From Actinernus sp. WN-2022 (taxonomy: Eukaryota > Cnidaria > Anthozoa > Actiniaria > Actinernidae): DNA of 64,000 nucleotides. Made by a program: the position numbers and the translations under genes. Each line of letters opens with the position of its first letter. Within the stretch, counting starts at the first letter, position 1. Below the pieces are notes generated by a model. The model was not told the origin of the DNA and did no database searches. It saw only the letters and a list, made by a program, of their open reading frames with translations. Shown here piece after piece: positions 15,201 through 29,600 of this stretch. The stretch spans positions 372,001 through 436,000 of the forward strand of contig JAOWCC010001368.1 in NCBI GenBank assembly GCA_030867875.1, in the 5' to 3' direction.

Positions 15201-18200
15201 ATAATGGACCTGTATGTTCATCGAATTTGGAATAGGTGATTAAGCGAATTGCCTTCTTTTGTAGAACAATGAGAGGATGAATAGTAGATTGATAAGTATT
15301 TTCCCAAATAATAAGACCGTAGGTAAGATAGGAATAAATCATTGAGTAATACAGCTGGATTAGAATATTAATATCTACAAAATGTCTTTTACGAGATAAG
15401 ATACCTATACCTCTGATTATCTTTTTTGAAATTTCATATATATGGCTTTTCCTATTAAAGTGTTGATCTAACACAATACCAAGATATTTGGTATCATTGT
15501 TTTTGTTCTAATGGCTTGCTATGAATGGCAATTTTTAAGTTATAATTTACCTTTTTCTGATGGGAAGAGAAGAGGACATGATTTGATTTATCGATATTCA
15601 AAGTCAACTTGTCAAGTCAAGTCATTAATATAACAAAAATAGTAAAGGCCCGAGAATGGATCGTGAGGGACACCGCAAGAGATTGAATGATAATCAGATG
15701 TTGAATTTCCAATTGAAACATATTGACTTCTGTTAGACAAGTAGGAGATAAACCAATCAAGAGGAGTTCCTCTAATTCGGTAATTCATTAATTTGCTAAT
15801 TAGTATTTTATGGTTGACCGTGTCAAAGGCCTTAAGTCTAAAAATATTCCACAACAATATGATCCAATATGATCTATAGCTCTTTGAATTTTATCTGTAA
15901 TCAAAAGTATAGCTTGCGTTGTGTTATGATTAGAGCGAAAGCCAAATTGTTTATCGTGAAAAAGTCTTGAATTCATTAATTTCTCAAGAATTTTGCTAAA
16001 TACAGAGAGAAGTGAGATGGGACGACAATAAATAATAGATGTGCGGGAATCTTTTTTATATATAGGAGTACATTAGCAATTTTAAATTTATCAGGAACAA
16101 TTCCAGTACTAAAGGAATAATTAAATAATATCTCTAAAGGTTTTGATAATAATGATTTAAGTATCTTTAGTAATTTAACAGCGATGCTAAATGGACCTAC
16201 AGATTTACCACACTTTAAATCTATTATTATATTCTCAATTTCAACTGATGATGAGGAAAGAGATAAAAACTTTCCAGTTGTGGGGGGTTAAGATAGTTTC
16301 TATAAGATATAGTGCAGTTAGTATTATTATGGAGTAATGTTACGTTGTGGCCTATGTTAGCAAAATAAGTGTTAAATTCATTGGCTATGATTTTAGGATT
16401 AGTTAATGGTTGACTATCCTTAATGATTTTATTTGGGATATTCAGTTGCTGAGATTTTAGATTTATAATTTGCTTAATTCCTTTCCATGTATTTTTAATG
16501 TGGCTCTTATTAACAGTAAAATAATTGCTATAATATTTTTTTTTGCTTAAAAGGATTAAATGATTCAGTTTATTACGATATATTTTATATTTGGCTAAAT
16601 GAAACTCAGATCTTTTAGTCATATATTTCCGATACAATTTTTTTTTTTGTCAATGGAAACTTTTTAGCAAGCAACTTTATTAGTTTTTTAGATAATTGTT
16701 TTAATGGAATATGATGATTTATGGTGTCTGTAATTTTAGAATAGAAAGTACTAAAAATTAGGTTTACATCATTAGTGTCAGGAATGATATTGTTCCAGTC
16801 CCAGGACTGGACATCCTCCAGTAGAGCAGACTGATTAAGGTCGGAATAGTATATTTTATATATCTTAATTCTTTTGGGAAGCATTGTTAATTTATTATTT
16901 ATTATTAATTATAAAATTAGGTAGATGGTCAGAGATATCAGAATGATATAATATTACCACTCATAGTATGCTGCTCAACAGAGTTGTAGAATATGATATC
17001 AATTAGAGTCGCTGAATGGTTAGTTATACGGGTTGGCTGAAGTATGTGCGGCTAAAAAATGAGCCTAACGTATGGACAAAATCATCAGTATTTAGGTGAG
17101 ATTCATAATTAAGTAGGTTAATGTTAAAATCACCATTATTACACAAGGTTTAGATTCATTGTGAACTTTTTCAAGAACTGAATAGAAATGCTCAAGAAAA
17201 GGATCTAATTTGCTGCTAGGATGTCTATATATCATACCACATAATATATTCTTATTGTTATTATTATCAATCTCTATCCAAAGAGACTCCTGGTAATCTG
17301 AAATAATATTTAAGTCATCCCTTACATTAAAATGAATATTTTCCTTAATATAAAAACCAACACCTCCAGCTTGAGATTTTCTAGGTTGAAAACTAAACCT
17401 ATAACCAGGCAAGGATATGTTAGCTATTGATGATTGAAAATTATAGTTCACAATAGTTTTTGAGCAGAGGCAGCTTAAGTATCAGAATTAAAGACCATAC
17501 ATTTGAGCTCAATGTCATCAATACTGTTAAGAGGGAAAATATTTTCCCTACATGACCTACACAACCAGAATTGATCAGATTGGAATGTATGTTTGTAAAA
17601 CTTGATTGTGTAATCGGTACACGTTAGATAGTAGTAGTGATTACAATCGATGCAAAGTAGTGCCCGACATATATTGCTGACATATTTAGTACAAAAGGGG
17701 CAGGGGCATTTCTTGGCATGAAGCACAAACTCTCTCACTTTTATTTAACGCGCGGGAGATGGTTGTCCATGTTCTAAAAAAAGTAATTCACGCTTGAGGT
17801 CTTGAAAAGCCGCCGTTAATGGTGCAAGAACGCGAGTGTAGCTACTTTTCAAGACCTCGAAAGTGCATTATCTTTTAAAGGATACGGAGAACCATATTTT
17901 AGTTGTTTATGCGAAAAAAAATTTTTGGAAGATACAGGGACCCGTTACTGGGTTTCACAAGCCAGAGGATTATGGTTAAGTATTCCAACGAACTCCAGGG
18001 ATGAATTGGAATTTAACATTTGATCTACGTGAAAAAACCTAATCTCATTCAAGCGGGAAGAGCTTTGAAGATGACAGAAATGTTGAGGGCAAAATCATCA
18101 AGCCAATCGAGCTCTTTGATAAATTGGATAATCGTCTTGAAATTATATTTTAGAGACGGAAAATACTGAATCGAATATTATAGGTCATTTCAATAGTCAC

Positions 18201-21200
18201 ACGATGATATATTACTTCAATAGCAAATGAATTACGCTCGTGATCCCATGGGAAAGGCTTTACTGGGGTTTAAAGCAGCTCTTAGCTCGCCCTTGGAGTA
18301 ACCAGATTCTGATGCCTATGATATTTAGTGAGGCTGATGGTATTGGAGGCTATGCCATGTTGGTGATTCCTAACAAGTATGAAACAGCTGTAGATGGTTG
18401 CTACTCCACGGATAATAAGATGTGAGCATGCGTGTTAGACGATAGCTACGTCGTAGCGTGTGTTGGGTAGTGCCATGCAATTTGTTTGGTTTGAAACTTT
18501 ACTAAAACGCTGTATTAGAAAGATCGACAGTCAACTGGAGGTATATAAAATAGCATTCTCATCCCCCGGCGGTGGTTTTTCCTATATTCGGCTGGTAGGG
18601 ATGCTGGATGCTCGTCGTATTTTTAGGGGTTAAAATCGGCGATTTATAATTTTTTAGGGGTTGTCCAAACGATTTCCATTTTCTAGGGTAACTTTTAGAC
18701 CCTAAGGCATATTTTACGGTGGGTAATTTTTCACGGCTTGGTATTTTTCGAGGTTTTCCGACGGTCATCCCTTTTTACCTTGAAGAACCCCCCCGATTCT
18801 CAGGAGGGCTACACTTAGGAACAATATGTCACATGATGCTCAGGTCGCTTCCAACATCAATACATTTTTATATAACTTTAGTCCCTAATTATGACTTGTA
18901 TTTTGAACTATTTCATATACGAATACTTAATTAGATTGTATAGAGTAGATATTATAATTTTTTTATTTTTTTATTTTTTTTATATTTAATATTACACTGC
19001 TCTCTGGAAGAGCATTTGTAAATGAAGGGACTCCGTGTCTAAGTACAGTGATCATGTATGTAGATCAGATTTCGTATGAACAAACCACTGCACGGTTACT
19101 GTACGGAATGCCGTGACATTTCAATGGTTTCCCAATTGATTTTCTGCTGATGCGGTCCAATCAAATTACAGAGTTACGGTACAGTAAGTTACAGTATGGT
19201 TAAGGTAAGGTTACGAACATGCTGTAGGTTGTTCCACTCGTACGACATCCGCTCTATCGAAGTCCATAACCACAAGTCTCGATCTGTCATAGTAAGTTAC
19301 AGTATAGTTACAGTATAGTTACGGTTAGGGTTACGGCCATGCCGTCTCACTCGTACGACATCCGCTCTATCGAAGTCCATAACCACAAGTCTCGATCTGT
19401 CATAGTAAGTTACAGTATAGTTACAGTATAGTTACGGTTAGGGTTACGGCCATGCCGTCTCACTCGTACGACATCCGCTCTATCGAAGTCCATAACCACA
19501 AGTCTCGATCTGTCATAGTAAGTTACAGTATAGTTACAGTATAGTTACGGTTAGGGTTACGGCCATGCCGTCTCACTCGTACGACATCCGCTCTATCGAA
19601 GTCCATAACCACAAGTCTCGATCTGTCATAGTAAGTTACAGTATAGTTACAGTATAGTTACGGTTAGGGTTACGGCCATGCCGTCTCACACGTACGACAT
19701 CCGCTCTATCGAAGTCCATAACCACAAGTCTCGATCTGTCATAGTAAGTTACAGTATAGTTACAGTATAGTTACGGTTAGGGTTACGGCCATGCCGTCTC
19801 ACACGTACGACATCCGCTCTATCGAAGTCCATAACCACAAGTCTCGATCTGTCATAGTAAGTTACAGTATAGTTACAGTATAGTTACGGTTAGGGTTACG
19901 GCCATGCCGTCTCACACGTACGACATCCGCTCTATCGAAGTCCATAACCACAAGTCTCGATCTGTCATAGTAAGTTACAGTATAGTTACAGTATAGTTAC
20001 GGTTAGGGTTACGGCCATGCCGTCTCACTCGTACGACATCCGCTCTATCGAACTCCATAACCACAAGTCTCGATCTGTCATAGTAAGTTACAGTATAGTT
20101 ACAGTATAGTTACGGTTAGGGTTACGGCCATGCCGTCTCACTCGTACGACATCCGCTCTATCGAACTCCATAACCACAAGTCTCGATCTGTCATAGTAAG
20201 TTACAGTATAGTTACAGTATAGTTACGGTTAGGGTTACGGCCATGCCGTCTCACTCGTACGACATCCGTTCTATCGAACTCCATAACCACAAGTCTCGAT
20301 CTGTCATACTTGGTCTTGGCCAAAGGAGGATATTCATGTCTTCCCATCATGCATTGCAAGCAAAACATATTATCAACCGTTTTGCCCCCCGCGAAGCTTT
20401 ATTTTGACGAGAAGTTGCCTTCGAGAACGCATGCAGCACTAGTGTCATGGCATATTAAGGTATAAAGTGCTGTATTATTCGTTTCCTTAGTAAATCCACA
20501 CTTTACGTATGATTGCTTTGTTACTGTTGTGATCTACAGACATTATTTAAACATTTAACCCTAGTTTTCTTGTGTTTTATTTCCAGTGATGTTGGCCATT
20601 TCGATCAGTGTTTTCCAGAAGTGACAACACAGTACAGTCGATTATTAAAGCTATAACTATAAGGACTTTGAACGAAGCGTCTAACTTTCTATTCAAGAAC
20701 CAGCTACCACTGATGTGTAGCGTAGAGGACCGTATGTAGAGTTAACGGTTATTCGAGCTGAGCCTCCATGTCATTCGCGAAGTGCATGATTTACAACAGA
20801 GAACTAAATTACTAATTAGCTTCATTAAAATATATTTTTAGTTTCTTGCGTACGGCAGATATATCACTTCACAGAACAAAACATATTTTTTCTGATTCAA
20901 CTTCTTGTTACCTCGATGTGAAGCACATTGACAAAGTCATGTGAAGCACATGACTTTGACAATAGACATTATGAAGGCGCTCTCTCAACCAGTGTGCATT
21001 GCATGCATGCATCGGGATTGTTATTATTTGGAAACTTTCAAATAATTGTCCTCCAAAATAAAGCATTGTGCCATAATTCGTTTGAGTTTCAAACGTTATG
21101 AAACACATATTACACAGTCACAAATTAAGCCTAATGAGTCTCATTTGTTCCTAACTAGAAATCAAATGCTCACTATATGGTTTTCAACACACTTTACGTA

Positions 21201-23324
21201 TGGCTGGTTGGAGATACAGAATTCTCATTGTGATAAATAGCATTCATTTATATAATTACATGTACTGTGCTCACTCCGTGAGTTATCAAGCCAAACACTC
21301 ATGAAATAAATTCAGTATCTCTGCATGCCTGATATCCCATTTACAATATTAATTGAATCTGAATGTTATCACCAATTGAAACTCTTTGAACACTCTTTCC
21401 CTACCTGGTTATCATAGATAAAGTAAAAATGACTAGCAAAAAAAAATGACTAGCACCACATGCATTCCCAATTCATGAAATAATTACTAATATTATTGTA
21501 TGATCTAGATCTCCATATATATATATATTATATTATTGGTGTGTTGAACTAGTATATACATTTGTACATGTTAAAGCATGAATGCTACTTCAGGAGGGAC
21601 TCAATAAATTAACAAATTGGAAATTATAACTTGTATGGAAGTTCTACTGAAAGTTATTGCTAGAATGGATAGTACAAATAGATTACAGATTTTGTGGAAA
21701 AAAAGCAAGCTCGTGTAGTTACAAAGCACCTGCAACATAGCTGGATTTGATGCATAAGCATTGCCCAGTAATGAAAATATATGTAGATGTTGTGCCAGTT
21801 CTTTAGTCTACACAGTCTGCCAGTCTACACATTCAAGATGAACACAAAATATATGGGTACATCTAAGTCAGGACTCTATTAAATTGCCCTTGGGGGGAGG
21901 GGGTACTGTTTAGGACATAGCATATATGTGCGGGTCAATTTGAGCTATCAGGGTCACAAAAGTAGGGCAATCAGTGTTTTGGATCTCCCTTTTGGGGTCC
22001 AACAGGGTCAGGGTTTGAACATACCTCCCATTTATCACATAAGTACCCCCCAGGTAATTGCAATTCGAAACAGAAGGGAGGAAGGAAAACCAGAGAATCT
22101 TGAGCAAAATTATGTGAGCAATGTAAGAAAGTATTACCAGTCTTGCAATCACAGCTATAGTAATAGCTTTATTAGTAGAGCTTTAGACTTGGCAGTTGTA
22201 TACTAATCATTCAAGGTGCACATGAAATATTACATGATGATGGTGACAAGTAGCCTGCTATGTTGACCTATTTTTTCACCCATAAATTTGAAGAAAAAAG
22301 TAACGTCTGCAAGTCTGCAAGTATGACGTCAGCACATTTGTTTTATTTTTCCGCCCACCACCCAATGAAAGAATTTTAGTGAATTGGCATGCCAGTGAAC
22401 ACTCTCCTATGATTGGTCAATGGCAAATTCCTTTTAAATGTAACATTACGTCACTTTCCAGGATATGGAAGGTAAAATCTGATTGGTCCATAACACAATG
22501 AGGTGTGCATATTGGAAACTAATTAAGAGCTCGGGTAAGAAAACGTATTTTTTTAATTTCAAATTTACGAGAGTGGAAAAATATGTCTGCATACGAAGAC
22601 AAGTTGGTAAAGATGAAAGAAAAACTTATGTTTACTAATTGTCATTTACAAAAGGTTGGGCCTGGGTACACAACAAAAGGGACCAATACATGAAATGGTA
22701 GCTGTGAGATAAGCTCTCCTTGTTTATATTATAATGTACTTCAACTAACGCACAAGGCAATGAATTGTTCAAATTGGCCTAGTTATATTAAATTAGAGAA
22801 ACATACCCATACTAGAATCTTAAGATCTAACTCTGCACCTAGGTTACTTGTCCCTCTAGAACATGGCACATTTCAGGATTCGGCTGCAAAACTCTTTAAC
22901 TCATTAAGTCCTGAAGCACGATCCATTAAGCCATATAGGCCTTTCCTTAAGGAGGTTAGATCACAGTTGCTGACACAGGCTAAAGACAGACTATTATAAT
23001 TCATGATATGGTAGTCTGTAATTTTATTAATGATTATTTTATTAATGATATATATGTATATTTACTTAGACTTCAACTTTAAATTCGTAGATACATGTAT
23101 ATTTATATAACTAGTTTAGTTCCAAAAACAACCTATATTAATGTAAATTATAAATTATATCAGCATTTCTATATAACATAATCACACAAGTACTGTATAT
23201 ATATATATTAACTCTTAACAAATATATATTGTAAATATTTTAATTAGCTCTCAACAAATAAATTGTAATATATTTAACTCTAGACGGATGAAGAGCCATT
23301 CATGGAAATGCTGTCTAATAAACC

Positions 23325-23366
<42 letters not shown>

Positions 23367-23613
23367 ATCTGAGACAAATCTTACCGCAACGTTCGTGCCA
23401 TTCTTTGCCAAATTAAAAGCGTTGCTAACACCTCTTACAAAGTCCTTTGTAAGTTTCCATTGAGAATCGTCAACGGTACCTGATGCGTCCAAGAGAAAAG
23501 CCAGGTCTAAAGAATTGGGACAGTCTATTATCGAGAAAAAACAACATATAAGTACAATATCCAAGGTGACATACATTTAGCCAACTCTGTGATTACGTCA
23601 AAACTCATTGTGG

Positions 23614-23657
<44 letters not shown>

Positions 23658-26600
23658 CGTGGACACTGTTGAACATCACATATCTCCACCTGTCTCGCCG
23701 ACCCATAGCAGTGTGTACCTCCCTGACACGTTCGCGTGCGTTCACGTCTACCACCTGTACCACAGGTCTTGCTGCATGCACTCCAATCAGTCCAGTCACT
23801 CCAGTAACCTGGTAAATATCCACGGCTCAATTTACTCACAAGGAAAGGGCTCTTGACATTTCATATTTAATCAAATCAAGCCCTACGAGGTTGTACAACT
23901 GTAAGTTATCATACCTGGGCAGTCGTCCTCTTCACAATTCTGGAATTCTTTGTCCGGACCATAACAGAATTTTCCATTGTATTGTGGCACTGGAGCGTTG
24001 CACTTTCTGGAGCGAATCTGGCGACCATTGCCACAGGAGACAGAACATGCTCCCCAGGCACTCCACGCAGAGAACTTACCATCGACTGTGAGCACAAAAC
24101 AAAAGCACATGTTACAATATGTATGTGCAGTGGACCCTGGGCTTGCTGCGATTGTCTTTCTGAACCATGAAGCTAGTCAGAAAACAAGACGACACAAAAG
24201 ACAACCATTCCGTGATTGTAAGTACATGTTTTTGGATATTTTATTACATGCACTTACAGTATATATAAAAATATAGTTACTTGTAGCCCATCAAATATTT
24301 TCTCTCGCGCATGATTGGGGGAATACATCACGTGACCCGATATTACCTACGTTAGTTTTATTGCTATAAAAATACATAAGACAAGAAAGAAAATTGTTCT
24401 AAAGGTGGGGATTTGGTATCATTTGACTGCTTAAAGTGCCTTGAGGTTTTCTTACATTGGGGACTTTTTGAAATCAAATCCCCACCTACCTATCCCCCCC
24501 CTACCTATCAATTGATAAGTGTATTAGGTTGGATCAATACTGAATAGTACTTCATGTATCAAGGCCATGAAATGTTATAAACCTAGGTTGGAACAATACT
24601 GAATAGTCTTCACATATCAAGTCCATAAGATGTAATAAACTTAGGTAATGTAATAAACCTGTAGGTCGGACCAATACTTCATATCAGTAATGTTTTATAG
24701 GTCTATAGCGTGGCACAATAAGGCTTACTTGGACATGGAGTCATACGGCACTCTGCAGTTTCGTGTGCATAACCAGCACATGGTTTTCCGCCATTAGAGG
24801 GCTCGGGGCTACTGCAAATACGCGATCGTCTGACAAAGCCACGTCCACACGTGGCTGTACACGTGCTCCAGACTCCCCAGTTGCTCCAGTTGCCATCAAC
24901 TGAAACGCAATAACTTATCAAACTTGTTTCGCTACAAGAACTCGCTAAATCGTTTTGACTATCTTAAAATATAATTACCCGGACAGTCTCGCTGCTGGCA
25001 CAGTTCCTCCTCGCGGTCTTCGCCAATAAATGGACAGTCTAGTCCTCCCCATGCAGGCGGAGGATTAGTGCAGTTTCTCGTGCGATGACGCTCCCCTTGT
25101 CCGCACATTTTTGAGCACTGGCTCCACTCACTCCACTCAGTATAATTACCCTGCATTGGTTGTACTGGAGAAATAGAAAACATCACCAAACGTCCACAAA
25201 CAACTTTATTTTTATTCATTACAAAACTGTTATTACCGTATATTTAAATGAGTACATCTACGTCTGTATTTTCATACTTACTGTTTTCTATAGTGTACAC
25301 GTAGTTTGTCCTTTCTTGTCCCGCACACTCCAAGTTGCTTCCGTGACATTCCTTTTTCTCGTTATCTACACATCCCAGCCAGGGTTTGGGTTGTGGAGGA
25401 TTCATAAAGAGTAGTTGCTCTCCCTCTTGGTAATATGTTTCAGCTGCTCGTTCGCCAGAGTAACATTCGCTGTAGTTCTGTATCGAAAACGTGTTCATAC
25501 CATTGTTTCGTGTCTCTCGGGCACACCTTATAGAAAGATATTGAAATGATAGTACTTGAGCAATTTATAAATACTTCAGTTATAAAAACCTTCTGACTAA
25601 AAAGTCTTGTCAGTAACTATGACATTCTCTGCGTATGGATCTGTGTATTCTAACCTACAGATGACATCTGATAGATAGTTGGCCCAGTCCTTCTTGTCCA
25701 CGTTTTCACCATCACTGTGCAGTAGTTTAGGTAGCGGCCGGTAAACATTGTGATCGTCACGAAAACATCCCAGATCTCGATATGAAACATCACCTGGAAA
25801 TTGACAGAAACCTTTATGATTATTTGTGATATATTAAATATGTCTAAGGAAACAATTATTAAAAGGATAATCCAGTGTTACAGCTATGTGGTGTCACGCG
25901 TGACCAGTAACACCGACAGTCACAAAAGCCTTTTCAAAGTCTAGCTCTTGACATGGACTTTGGAGATTTAAAAAATATGACGGTTTTAAATCTGCAATGT
26001 TGCCGCAAATCTTACAGAATAAAATTAACTGACGTTCCTTTTTTTCTCCATTTGGCAATTCAGTGTTGAAAATGGTAAGGCTTTCCAGCCTGCCGTGGGT
26101 GGAAATTCGATATCTAAAGACGAAACTCCGAGACTGCCGTCTTGGCTTTCGCGTTACTAGTCACGCGTGGCATCACATAATTACATAGTAACATAATAAT
26201 AATGTTTAAACAGGGTACTCTTGTTACCAAAGTGTTTTTCATAGAGGCCCTGTACGATTATATCGTGCAAACAGCATGCAAATAAAAACAATACTTACAA
26301 CAATCTCTTATCTTGCAGGCTTTTATCTCCTCTCCATTTCCACCACAGTCAACCCCGCCATATGAGGCCGGTGGCGCGGTGCATGTTCTCATCCTTTTCA
26401 TAACTCCATTGCCACACGAGCGAGAACAGGACGACCACAGCGACCAGCCGGACCACCCACCTGGCTCTACAGTATCAAATACAAAATGTGACCACCCACA
26501 TGGCTCTACAGTATCAAATACAAAATGTGACCACCCACCTGGCTCTACAGTATCAAATACAAAATGTGACCACCCACCTGGCTCTACAGTATCAAATACA

Positions 26601-29600
26601 AAATGTGACCACCCACCTGGCTCTACAGTATCAAATACAAAATGTGACCACCCACCTGGCTCTACAGTATCAAATACAAAATGTGACCACCCACCTGGCT
26701 CTACAGTATCAAATACAAAATGTGACCACCCACCTGGCTCTACAGTATCAAATACAAAATGTGACCACCCACCTGGCTCTACAGTATCAAATACAAAATT
26801 TGACCACCCACCTGGCTCTACAGTATCAAATACAAAATGTGACGACCCACATGGCTCTACAGTATCATAAACTGTCGATAAATAGTCGAGCAATGCTCGA
26901 TAGAAAATGATACCCCATTTATTTAATAAATTCTTACATTCATGCATTAACAGGGGACAATGCAGGGATGCATTAACAGATCAAATATCAAGAAAGCATT
27001 TACAAATGAGAATATCATTAATTCTATATACAGAGTGTATACGTACGTGCACAGTGTCTAGTGTTACAGATATCTTCCTGGACATCAGAACCGAGATGTG
27101 TGCAGTTTAACCCTCCGAACTCCGGAACTGGATTTGTACAGGCACGTGACCTTTGACGTCGACCACCCCCGCAGGTGACGTCACACTGTGTCCAGCTACC
27201 CCATTCAGTGTACCCACCATGCACTGCAAGATTTAACCATGCACTTTTGTCAATTTGTTCACAAGTAGCACTATGATATGAGGGATACTAAAACAACTCT
27301 TATTTGATTGCGTTTCAATTTGATTACTAGTTTACCAGCTTCTATATTATCAGGAAATAAAGGAGTATGTCTAATCTAAGGCAAACAAGGCTTTGCAAGT
27401 CACTAATATTGCTGTATAGATGTCTTTACCGTAGCGGACCTGAGTATCTTCGCGATTTCTTTAGTTTTAGGAGAATGATTTATAGTCTGAAAGGTGATGG
27501 CTATATCCTACACTACCTACGTTTACCTCTCGCCTCTCTGGAACAATCTTCCTACTAGTGTTCGTCAGGCGCGCATTTTAAAAGACTTTAAAACGATGCT
27601 TAGTAATATCGCACTTTAGCCTGTTAGCTGAGATTTAGGACTATTTTACCTAGGAATCTTGTACCTATAGTATGTATTTTTAAGAGTACTGTGATGTTTT
27701 CATGGATTTTAGCTGTAGTTACGAGAGACACCGTTTTTTCGTTTCGCTCCGCTGTTTATTCATCCTCTCGCTCTCCATGTTATATTTATTTATCTCTAGC
27801 TGTCAATCACTTATTGCACACATAATTACTTCCGGTAAAACACTACATTCCTCCCCACCTTGGAATGAAAATCAAACTATGATTTTTTTGGTGTAACCAA
27901 TAACCAAACATTGCTAACGTCCTGTAGCGGTACTACATAATGTACGTATGTCCTTAAGTGTCATAGTCCTTAAGATAGTCAGGCGGTCGTCTCGAGCTCC
28001 TCAACGGGTAGCGTCGGGTCGAAGGCTGGCCATCATCAGCAGTTGGATTGTCGGGTGATGGCGCCTTAAGCTCCGAGTCATCATCGTCTGGAACGTCTAC
28101 ACTCGGATTCACTTGTTTGAAGTAGGACGAGTTCCTGGTGATCTTCTTGTTCTCCCGACTAGCCGTTACCATGGATCCTTTTCGGTTTGTAACCACATAT
28201 GGTTCCGGGTCGTACGGTGTGGTAGACTTCTTGTGTGACGGGTCACGCTTTACAAGAACTTTATCCCCGTCTTGGATGTTGGACGGCTTCACATATACCT
28301 TTCTATCGACATACTCCTTCATCTTCATCTTAGCTTCGTGGTCACGCTGGCTTATAGATGCTGGGTCGTGTTGACCGGTTGGTACCTCCAGTAGCTTGGT
28401 GCGCATCGGTCGGTTGAACGTTATAGTCGCTGGAGCTTTCCCTGTCGTGGCGTGTGGTGTTGCTCTGTAGTTGCGCAACATCTCGCACAGTTCCTCCTTC
28501 CAGGGGCGATTCTCTGTCTTGGCTGCCTCTATGATTTTCTTTAATGTTTTCATGAAACGCTCCACTTCGCCGTTCGAGCGCGGCCACAAGGGCGTTATCT
28601 TTCGATGCTTAAACCCGAGGGTGTTGGAGAATTCCGCAAATTCTCGTCCGTTGAAAGGTGGGCCATTGTCCGACCTGACCACTTCCGGCACGCCGAACTC
28701 TGCAAACAGCTTGTTGAGACATGGGATCACAACCTTAGATGCGGTCGTGCGTACTACGTCTACAACGGGGTACCGCGATTAGTTATCCGTAACAACAAAT
28801 AGATACCCGCCTGTGGACTCGCTCTCGGTGGCGGACGCGATGTCGCAGAGCTTTAACGCTTTCGGCGTTGACGTTTGGGCGAGGTAGTCCACATACTCCT
28901 CGCGACCTTTTCCTGCCGGCTGGTTGCTGTCGTGTGCTTCACAGGATGTCTCGACATGTAGTCAGCAGGATTGTCTTCTCCCCTCCGGTACGTTACAGTG
29001 ACTTGGTAGGGTTGAAGTCTGAGAGCCCATCTCTCGATTCGGGCAGGTGGCTTTGACTGCGGGTTGCTATAGATGGCGACTAGCAGCTTGTGGTCTGTTT
29101 GTATAGTTATCGGTTTCCCGTAGACGTACAAGTGGAAGTACTCGCATCTCTGCTCAGTTTCGGTGAGGGACCTGCTCGCGTATGCCACTACGTGTTTCTT
29201 ACCATTCTTTGGATCCGTCTGCGCTAGTATTGCGCCAAGGTCAACAGGGCTGGCGTCTACGCTGATCTCGGTGTCCTTTTCAGGGTCGAAGTATGCGGTT
29301 ACCGGTGCATTTGCCAGTGCGCTCTTGAGCTTGTTGGGTGCTTGCTCGTGTCGCTCTGTCCACTTCCAGGGCGTATCCTTCTGAGTTAGCTCGCGCAGTG
29401 ATTGTGTTGTAGTCGCGTATCCCTGGATGAACCGCGAACAGTAGTTGCACATCCCCAGTAAGCTTCGTACTTCAGACGGGTTAGCAGGGGCCTCGAGGTC
29501 TAGGATGGCTTCAACCTTCTTCAGATCAGACGAGATCCCCTAGTCTGAGAACACGTACCCGAAGAATTCCTGTTCATCCTTCGCAAATACTCACTTCTTC

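Larger units (their letters stand above)
14068..17745 (-). mobile_element. LINE with PHD-like finger, endonuclease and RT remnants
   Basis: Minus-strand copy inside the VWA1 intron. From right: Cys/His finger (17738-17475), AP-like endonuclease (17451-17092), linker and RT (16884-15151), and a 3' end with AATAAAG followed by GTTGTTGTTGTTG at about 14068-14090. Near full length but degraded and interrupted by a TTAA element at 14113-14574. The domain set fits CR1/L2-like clades. Confidence 0.8.

Noticed and set aside
19178..20307. CRISPR-like or telomeric array (TTAGGGTT in each unit)
   Set aside because: Units are contiguous 113-mers without spacers, and TTAGGG occurs only once per unit. It is a satellite.
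23280..23384. Poly-Asn run following the VWA1 N-terminal part
   Set aside because: Produced by reading the ATT microsatellite after the GTAAGA donor; phase-0 continuation at exon 40 gives a proper VWA instead.
26313..26910. Plus-strand open frames with repeated HPPGSTVSNTKCD-like units, resembling a repeat protein
   Set aside because: They are the opposite strand of the 39-bp minisatellite; unit length divisible by three keeps all frames open. The minus strand carries the real exon.
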